Both the position numbers and the translations under genes were made by a program. Below the pieces are notes generated by a model. It saw nothing but the letters and a program-made list of their open reading frames with translations. It did no database searches and was not told the origin of the DNA. From Cruorifilaria tuberocauda (lineage: Eukaryota; Nematoda; Chromadorea; Rhabditida; Onchocercidae), in contig JABVXU010000093.1 in assembly GCA_013365365.1 (NCBI GenBank), forward strand, positions 62,001 to 126,000: a stretch of 64,000 nt of DNA. Direction: 5' to 3'. Numbering within the stretch: the stretch's first letter is position 1; the number at the start of each line of letters is the position of its first letter. This document shows positions 56,201 through 64,000 of the stretch, one piece after another.

Positions 56201-59200
56201 GAATTTGTTGAGACTTTATTTCGTTTAAAAACTGATGACAAATTTCGACAAAAGCAAAAAAATTTTTGCAGCCATTCTGTTTCGATGATTTTGGTAATCT
56301 CCGTTTGTGTGGTCTAGTAGATTATAAGCAAAAAACTGATTATCACTTGCAAATTGCTCTTATCGAGAATGATATCATACGTTCCCGGGCCTTAGTTATG
56401 ATAAAGGTGAATAATGTGAATAATGGACTATCATTGGATTCTAAAGCTTTTATTGGTTATATCTTGGAGAATTCGCCAATAAATACAATAGTAATGAAGT
56501 TACACATAATGGAGAGTAATATTCGGGAACAACAAACATCATTCACGTACCAAATTATTGATGGTGATCTGTCTCAGGTAATTAATGGTGAATTGTTTAC
56601 GATCGATTGTAGAGTTTTCAGTCTTCCCAGATAGATATGTCATTGTTGCCTTTATGGCTTAGAAAAGAGAGATTTCGGAAGAACAGTAACACAGAAAATT
56701 TTCGAGAGAGTAGTTACGTAGAAAAACATCCATTAGAAAATATGATATCAAAATTGAGGAGGATACTTCTTCTCTTTAGCTTATAAACCAAAGATCATTT
56801 TTACTGTTTTTCGAATTTGAATGTAAGTGAAGAAAATGCTATAATTGATGTTGCAATAAAATAATAATTTTAACTCGTTCATAAAATTTTTCTCAATTTA
56901 TATATCATTCAAAAACTTGTTTGCAGATATTTGCCATTAATGAAACCACTGGCATAGTGTCAAGCTCCAAGGTTTTGGATCGTGAAAAACGTTCGCTCTA
57001 CGTGGTACCGATAGCGATCAGCGATTCAGATACCCATCAACAATACGCAACTATTCATTTACGGATTTACGTTGATGATCAGGATGATAATGAAGCAGAA
57101 ATAGCAGTACGTACAATACATTTGGAATATTCGTATGAAATTCCGGACGTGATAATCCTGCATGCACTTCCCGTTGATGCTGACCAAGTTGGCGTATATA
57201 ATTGCTGGTTATCCAACGTTTCACAAGCATATTATGTATGCCCTAGAGATATTTCTAATAAATAGGAATCTATAACTTAAGAAATACAACATATGCTGAT
57301 AATATATGATGATTTTTGCAGATATCAAACAATTGCACATTAAAATTGTCAAGAAGTTTATTGGGAGCAGATAACTTTTTGAATGCTCCACTAATGGTGG
57401 AAGCTTCTAATCATCGTCATAAAAATGTAACATTTCCAATAAAATTACGAATGCGACGAGATATCACTTCAGCATCATTAATCAATGATTTTGGCGCGGT
57501 TGTAGAATTATGGGGTGCGGAAGGGAATATAGCTGATAGTATTTCTGCATTTGAAGAGGCGTTTCCGGATGCGGTAAGATTTATTTAGAAGAAAAAAATT
57601 ATGTAATGCGAAAATGATTGGACATTTCACACATTTCTGTAATTAACAATTAGAGAAATAGAAATAATTACATTTTCTTTATATTGCCGATGATATGAAT
57701 TAATACAATATTAATTGTAAGTCATTATTTCTTCACTAACCTTTCTTTTCATTTTTTCTCTTGATTTCCCCAAGTTATATCGCTAAATTTCTCCGAAATT
57801 GAATGCTTTCTTCATTTTGTGTTTTATAAGCATGTAACTTAAAAATCTAAAAGATGATATGAAATATTGATTGTCCCATTCTTTATAGGTCCTTCAACTT
57901 TTGGGTCTGCAGAATTTAGAAGTTGACTTTTTCCGTGTTTTCATCACAATTCTCGATCAGCATATGGTACCGACAGACAAAGATAATACGTTGAAATTGC
58001 TGAAACAATTTTTCACAAAAAAATTAATTTCTAAAAATGTGTATGTCAAACAGGTCGCATCAGATATGTGCGCTCTTATTTCTCAACAATGTATTTATGG
58101 CAACACATGTTTTCAAAATATCACAAGGAATGGAGAGTTATTCGAACTGATTGGATATAAGACAAGTTTTATTGTTCCACTTGTTGTTGGTCGCGCACAG
58201 TTAGTTTTTCTTCATGAAATTCATGAATAGTTTTTTTTTCAAAAATTATTATTGTGTCTTCAAAAAATTAATCTAACGACCAGAAAAAATTTAAAGGATG
58301 AGTGGTATCATATTGTACGATTCAGAAAGTTTTTAAAGCTCATGAGACATTCAGCTGTAAGGGTATATGGCAACTAGCACTCCCGATAGTTTTTGCTGTC
58401 TTTGTCAATTAGAATCATTGGCATTTAATATTTTCTTTGTCCATCAAAGAACACTATCCTAATTTACATCACAGTTGCATATGCGAGAATGATGTGCCAT
58501 GTAATAATGATAAGAATCAAGCTTGCGACGAAAATGAAAAATGCCAAAATGGCGGTACTTGCCAACCACATGTAGGAACATGTTTGTGCCCTAAGGGTTA
58601 TATTGGCAAATTCTGTGAAAATGATATCGATGAATGCGAGAAAAAGGTCATTTTCTTAGCTTAGTAATATTTTTGGATTTGCTTATTTATTAAGAAAATA
58701 GATAGAAATAAAGAATTTCAGTATTAGTTTTAGTTTCAGTATTGAACCGTTTTTGATCTCTATTATTACATGTATTGCATTTCTTGAATTTTTTTTGCGA
58801 TCGCAATGTTTTAGGGAAATTTATAAGGTTTAATTTTAATTGCAGCATGTTTGTGGGAATGGAAAATGTTTGAATGTATTTGGTTCATTTGTTTGTACAT
58901 GCAGTGGCAATCGTGCAAACAATTCAGTACACTGTAATGATTCCGATAGCAACATTTGTAATAATTGTCACAGGTTTGTCATTATTTTAGAGTTTTTCCA
59001 AAATTAGTAATTGCTATGCACTGCAAATATTTCATTGAAAATTAGATTTTCGATTAATTTAAATAAATATAGAAATCTCAAAAGATTGCCATATTTTTTT
59101 TACACTATTTTGAGAAAAAGCAATTTTTTATGTGGCGCAAGTCAATTCTTACAAATCAGTTTTAACTCCAATGTCGCATTTTTAATCTTTTGCAGATTAT

Positions 59201-62200
59201 TTTATATGATTGTGTAAAATATCTTTTTGTAGAGGAACATGTATTGTGCAGAACAATGGGCAGCGTTCATGCAAATGTGCTGATGGATATAGTGGGCGCT
59301 ATTGTCAGCTAAAAATTCGATGTTTTAATGGTTTCTCATCATCACTACAATTCCCATTTTATCAAGAAATTCTTATGTTAACACAAGGATTCAGAACTTT
59401 GAATCCGGTTAATTTTCTTTTCAGATTGTGAATTTTCTCTCCAATTCCCCCAGTACCATTTATAGGAGCTTATAGTACCATTTATGGTATAGTATAAAAT
59501 GATACAAAACATCATAGCTATTTTTCCAAGTCTACATTTTACGCTGCAGTTATATTTTAGACCAGTTTATTGTTGAGTTCACTTCCAATCAACGGGTTCA
59601 GTGGGCCTCGCTTTACATTAGCATTACAAAATGGCCAAGTGCATTTAAGTGTAAATTCAAGCCACGACAAGAAGAATGAAATATTAGTAAAAGAGAAAGT
59701 AAATGATGGAAAATGGAAAATGATTCGTCTTCGATACAAACATCGAAGGGTGAAGTTGACAGTCGAGCACTGCGACGACGATGGCTTCTGTGAGCCATGT
59801 AAAAGCACTCGCTGTGTTGCTACAGCAAACAATTTTAAGTCTGTATTAAATACTATTTTTTAATAAATTTTTTGAAATTCTTTATCTTATTTTGATGGTA
59901 GTGAGTTTGATGCACTTTTTGCTATTTGCAAGCTCTCAAAAGTATGCAATTTTACTTCTGAAAATTTGATCATTAGATTCCTAGTAATTAAATAATATGT
60001 CCGGTCAGAGGATATTCTGCTATATTTTATATAATAAGCAAATTTCAGCATTTCGACAACTGCTAGAAGACAAGTTGTGTATATCGGAGGAATAGAAAAT
60101 TACAGCAGTTCCGACAGCATTTCTAAAAAGGTTAATCTTTTGACGCAGCTAGCAAGCTCAAAATTCAATAGTAATCAGAGCATCTACAAAATTCATAAAA
60201 ATTACTGCCGGTTTATAAGAGAAATCAAGATAAAGCTTCAGAGCTTCTGAAATAATCCTTACCATTTTTGGAGGTAACAACCTGTAGATATAACTTCTAA
60301 ACTAACATATGATATACATCAAATTAGCACTTCAAATTATTCACTTTATTCATATTCACTTTCATGGTATGTGTTTCAGAGCGGTATTGTCAATTTTGAG
60401 GGTTGCATGCGTCAAATCACAATTAACCGGTATGAAATTGATAAAATTCCTGGCTTCTCGGAGCTAAGTCTGATTGACAAAGATAGTTGGAAAACATGTA
60501 CAAATGGCAGTGATATCGATATATGTTCTGGAGGCGTCTGTATCATCGATGAAAACGATAGGAAATGCATTTGTACAGATGGTTTTGATGCGTTAAATTG
60601 TCATAAAGGTCAGTTATTAAATAATGTCTGTGATTAGAGCATTCTCTTCAAAATACCGCATTTCATGTGTTTTATTAAATTATGAAATTTTAAGCAGTGG
60701 AACCATGGCATGTTGAAAGCGGTGGAATGGTTTTCCAGTTATCCATGTATATGATGAGGAAACTTGAGCTTTCAAAGCGTAATGCTTCTACGCAAATATC
60801 ATCACAAAAAAATTGGCTTAATATAATCATGGAGGAAATTGGGGAGGAGCAATTGCGCGAGATTCCGTGTGAAGAATCAGACATGTTAGTTTCTAAACAA
60901 ACAAGACCGGAAAAGCTGCATCACTATAAGTGGCAAAATTTTTTGCCAAAGATAAAAAAAATTTCAAAATTTTAAAATCAGAAACTGATTAAAGACATCG
61001 TCGGTAATGATTTCCAATAGTAATTTGAACATGAGTATACAGCCGAATCTATTGTTCTCACTGATCCGTTATGTTATGTTTTTCGTTGAAATTAATTGAT
61101 ATGTTTTTTAAAGAGAAGGAGATATGTTGGATGATCTTCTCGGACAGTGGATGGAACTTGACTTCAGAACTGCTCTTAGAAATACCATCATTTTCGCTAT
61201 AATTGAAGAGACAAGATTTAGCAAAATTGAGGTAAAGAAATTTGAGAAAGCTGTAGTATGGTGCTGAAATTTTGGCAATTTGAAGTTTATTAATGCTTTG
61301 AAATTTCAAAAATTTTTTAGAAAAATTGAAAGCCAGTTTCATATGATTGTAAATCATTTTACCATCAGCTCATCAATGGATCAGCGCGTATGGTTGCGAA
61401 GATTAAAGGCGCTAAGCCAATAGAAGTACACATCGCAAGCGACCTTGATGACAATCAGTGGCATCGTCTTAATATGCAGATAAGCGAAGATCAGAAACTT
61501 TTTAGAGTGGAGGTAATTTATATTAAGTTTTTGAAGGAAGCGTATGTTACAGATTTCGATGATTAAATATAACTTAAATTAATCTTGCAGGTTTCCTAGA
61601 AATTTTACAGCAGAATCTTTAACATAGATCTCGGACATTCTTGCTCGAAATCAGTTTAATCAATATTTCCTTGAATTTTGCTTCAATTTCGAGATTTTAG
61701 ATCGATGGATGTGGTAAAAAAATTCGATCTGAGGAGCAACTGCCAACTCTGATTTCAAATTCTTTGTTATCTTTGTCCTTGGGTCACGATACAACGGATT
61801 ACACAGTTGCTTTCAGCGGTTGCTTTAGGCGATTTCTTGTGAACAATCAAGCGCAAAATTTTGATGCATCGGAAGGAAATCTATTATCGCAGCAAGTATG
61901 TCTTTCTTTTGTACGATTTGTTCCATAAACAAAATGAAATGTTTTATATGATAAAATATGAAAAGCGTGATCATATTACGATATAGTATAGCGCATAACA
62001 GGATTTATTTCTTTTTGAAACAATCTTCGTTAGCAATCTATTGTATGAGAAGGGGACGAAATGGGTATGGAAGTTTTACGTGCATATTTAGCCGTCAGAT
62101 TTTATAGATTTTCAAAAGTGTTGGATACAAAGGTGCTCGTAAAGGTTGCGATCAGTTTTTGATAATGCGATCATCAACTTCACTGGAATGGGAAGCATTC

Positions 62201-63841
62201 TGGGCGCTAATTGGCATTATTTGCGTTTTGTTTTTCATCGTGATATTTACTGTTGTTTTATGGATTGTACGGAAGCATCTTTTTGCTGATAGTATTGTGA
62301 AAAAACAACGTAAATGTTGGGAGCCGAAACTTTTGCAATTGATTTCGGCAATGAAATCCAATTCAAGAACAACGCATATCGATGATGACAATGATGCGAC
62401 AATACAACGAGCTGTGTGTTGTGAACCAAATATTTTGCAGAATAACGAAAGTGGGGTAAAGAAAATTATTTAATATATGAAGTTTCAGTATTTTTCATGT
62501 ATGAAATCATTTTAAACTAAATAAACCATCTTTTGATAATCATATTGGTATATATGAAAATTGAACATATTTTAGTTTATATTCTGGATGAGAATCTTTT
62601 TTTATACTCAAAGTTTTCATTCTAAATTAGTGCTCGTGAGCCTTTTCGACAATGCTGAACTCTGATCCATTTGCAGTTTTATTCGCAACTTTCTTCACTC
62701 TCACAAATTTCTAAATTAAAAAATTTTCAAGGTTTACTTTAATAATTCATACAACTTGCTCCAATCAAGAAATGTATGGATCGATAATGTACATGATTTG
62801 GATGCTAATACGTTGCATAGTATCATTTCTAAAGACAGCATTGCCCATAAGAACCTAAAATTATTGGTAAGATGTTAATTGAATTATGTATAACCATTTA
62901 CTGGAAATCATTCTCATTGCTTCCTAAGATTCAAGGACATGAACTCGAAAAAACAAAATCAGTAACTCACACGCGAACTGGAAACTTGGTTATCATTCAA
63001 ATTTCAAACTTTAAGTTGGTTCTTTGAGAATGCTGAATTCGAATTTCAGCCTTTTAATTACAGCTGGGATTTTTTTCCAGCTGAAATGTCACTGATCTAA
63101 TTTCATGGTAGCAGCGGGATTCAATTCATCGAATATTCAACAATTTTAATTATCCGCATGCAACAGCTGCGTATGAAAGCTATGCATTACTGTTCAGTCG
63201 GTGCAGCGAGGTCTCCCACCTTTGGAATGTTGAATGCGGTTAATTAAAACAATCATGCTATTTATTTAGTAGAAGTGTACTTTTTTATAATTCCTACGAG
63301 AATTGCGATTTTTTTACAGGAATTAAATCGGCATTGGCAAGGGTGTTCATACAAGTTACAAGTTACAAAAGACAGCAGCCAAGAAGAACACTACCAGTTA
63401 TCGTTTAATGATTACGGTGATATCATACATGAAAATCACTTTACACATAGGTTATATTTCATTTGTGATCAAAATAATTTAGCAGCCTAGACAACTGTGA
63501 AACAGACAATCACAACTAACGGCAAGTAATTCTATCTCAAAATTAAATTTTTTCTTCCAGACCTTTGCATCTTTTGCATGGATCAGATCTTCAATCAAGT
63601 TGCACGGCAATAAGAAATTCCAGTGTAAGCATTCTTGATAATATCGTAAATTAGAAGACATCTCTAAATTTTTCTATGCGAACAAAAGATATTTTTTCAG
63701 GAGAGTGAGACAAATCTAGCGACAGCGTCTGAGATCTCGCATGACGTAGTTCCGTTTCATCTATCCAGCACTATACCTGCTGATTCCGAAACATCAATTG
63801 ACGGATCACCGGAAAATAAGGACAAACTTGCTCAATTTTGA
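31830..63841 (+). CDS. c​dh-4: Fat-like protocadherin (CDH-4/FAT family), 63 exons
   Basis: I trace a single gene of 63 exons, 13,764 nt, 4,587 aa, with every intron joining in phase; exon coordinates are given in the four region entries that follow. Order of parts: signal peptide (MRYALQISFLYYLIIPIRLF), about 34 cadherin repeats (roughly residues 20-3600), a spacer, three EGF modules, laminin-G 1, a fourth EGF, laminin-G 2, one transmembrane helix (about 4346-4370) and a tail of about 217 aa. This plan and size match Fat cadherins; FAT1-4 and Drosophila Fat have 34 repeats. In C. elegans the Fat-like member cdh-4 guides axon and epithelial morphogenesis; that role is inferred. The assignment to cdh-4 and not cdh-3 rests on repeat number and length. 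Acceptors of exons 28, 41, 44 and 59 and the donor of exon 48 had alternatives, and I chose those that keep phase and domain spacing. Confidence 0.92.
32580..32684. repeat. 35-bp tandem repeat, three copies, in cadherin intron 2
   Basis: Units begin at 32580, 32615 and 32650 (gccataattatgaaaatttt plus 15 more bases). Copies two and three are identical and copy one differs by one base, so the expansion is recent. Confidence 0.95.
42251..42882 (-). CDS. 3' exons of an unrecognised gene nested antisense in cadherin intron 19
   Basis: Two minus-strand exons, 42882-42732 and 42411-42251, have clean splice sites (tttttag acceptor, gtgcaa donor, aagcag acceptor) and join in phase to give 103 codons ending at TAA (42253-42251). 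The protein is hydrophilic and acidic: KDFKFDKLFPTGGLDFTDEW, NEISSMTIGGSEEVTPIV, GYSIGQYITDDEYILEPS, YYDVEMMKSVGNDLIIIEK. Codon choice looks like real coding sequence, while the plus strand here is intron. A further exon may end at a donor at 43330 (exon end 43331, reading HESSNLK in phase), but its 5' boundary is unclear. The start has not been found. I recognise no domain; it resembles the tail of a membrane protein more than an enzyme. Confidence 0.5.
45669..58189 (+). other. Cadherin gene, exons 20-48: repeats 16-34 and membrane-distal spacer
   Basis: Exons: 45669-45875, 45965-46258, 46348-46543, 46683-46844, 47101-47339, 47682-47894, 48149-48324, 48742-48922, 49069-49430, 49745-50010, 50500-50741, 51037-51209, 51428-51569, 51733-52008, 52363-52461, 52539-52667, 52858-53001, 53184-53402, 53461-53586, 53711-53913, 54233-54384, 54600-54775, 54935-55319, 55530-55737, 55864-56041, 56272-56577, 56927-57235, 57322-57573, 57889-58189. 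Calcium linkers include DKNDNAP, DVNDNAP (twice), DQNDNLP, DINDNRP, DKNDNPP, DVNDNTP and DENDNVP. Exons 47-48 (57322-58189) no longer follow the cadherin pattern and form the spacer before the EGF modules, as in Fat proteins. Confidence 0.85.
58450..61895 (+). other. Cadherin gene, exons 49-58: EGF and laminin-G modules
   Basis: Exons: 58450-58646, 58846-58973, 59233-59407, 59561-59838, 60049-60130, 60380-60608, 60698-60884, 61114-61231, 61369-61512, 61701-61895. EGF 1 is CQNGGTCQPHVGTCLCPKGY, with GKFC after it. EGF 2 begins DIDEC, a calcium-binding type, and is split by an intron. EGF 3 contains CKCADGYSGRYC. Laminin-G 1 spans roughly residues 3873-4055 (FRTLNPTSLLLSS, VNDGKWKMIRLRY, NFEGCMRQITIN). 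EGF 4 contains CSGGVCIIDENDRKCICTDG. Laminin-G 2 ends with DDNQWHRLNMQISEDQ and FSGCFRRFLVNNQ. The order EGFs, LamG, EGF, LamG is that of Fat-like cadherins. Confidence 0.9.
62108..63841 (+). other. Cadherin gene, exons 59-63: transmembrane helix and cytoplasmic tail
   Basis: Exons: 62108-62455, 62732-62866, 63320-63450, 63562-63625, 63701-63841. The helix ALIGIICVLFFIVIFTVVLW is followed by the stop-transfer RKHLF. The tail is about 217 aa, much shorter than vertebrate FAT1 tails, rich in Ser, Asn and acidic residues, and ends DKLAQF. I see no clear Ena/VASP or catenin-binding motif. Confidence 0.88.
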
Positions 63842-64000
63842 AATTTTCTGTAGAGAGACGAAAGTATGATATTGTAAAATGTTTAAATTGTGTTGCACTC
63901 ATCCTCAAATCAAAAATTACAAGGATCTGACATCCAGTTATTTAATGGACGCAAATGAAAGTAAGTACCAAAAAAATCATAAAAGGAAAACTGTAGGCAG
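63842..64000. other. 3' flank of the cadherin gene
   Basis: Short AT-rich sequence after the stop codon; no AATAAA hexamer before the window ends, so the 3' UTR probably runs off the edge. Confidence 0.5.

Overview
The window is nuclear DNA of a nematode, most likely a filarial worm (Onchocercidae). It is AT-rich and its genes are split by many short GT-AG introns. The proteins are plainly metazoan and nematode-like, and a short stretch resembling Wolbachia/Rickettsiales ftsY sits next to an hsp70 pseudogene, which points to a worm lineage that has carried Wolbachia. The species cannot be fixed from this sequence alone. I rebuilt the gene models by hand; every multi-exon model I call firm has consistent intron phase and a total coding length divisible by three.

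Layout, left to right. 3-329 (+) is the last exon of an RNF170-type E3 ligase. 2073-4374 (-) is a Di-Ras GTPase (drn-1, 204 aa). 6772-10442 (-) is NOP56, the box C/D snoRNP core protein (12 exons, 606 aa). 12107-14642 (-) is a lysosomal PQ-loop cationic amino-acid transporter (laat-1/PQLC2 type, 374 aa). It is head-to-head with cct-1 (14783-19105, +, 551 aa), the alpha subunit of the TRiC chaperonin, across only 140 bp. A possible small two-exon gene lies at 19542-19817 (-). 20036-23253 (-) is a cytosolic HSP70 (645 aa) whose promoter carries a TATA box and three perfect GAAnnTTCnnGAA heat-shock elements. 24551-27632 (-) is a decayed second hsp70 copy in the same orientation, cut off where the ftsY-like fragment begins (about 27640-27801).

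From 31830 to 63841 (+) the window is filled by one giant gene. It is a Fat-like cadherin (cdh-4 type) of 63 exons and 4,587 aa, with about 34 cadherin repeats, EGF and laminin-G modules, one transmembrane helix and a tail of about 217 aa. Its 4.4-kb intron 19 holds the 3' exons of an unrecognised gene on the opposite strand (42251-42882).

The genes do not form one pathway. Two fold proteins in the cytosol (CCT1, HSP70) and one builds ribosomes (NOP56), so housekeeping genes cluster on the left, while the right half is one developmental adhesion gene. The most unusual points are the bacterial ftsY fragment abutting the hsp70 pseudogene, the antisense gene inside the cadherin intron, two GC-AG introns, and a stop-free in-phase intron in hsp70.
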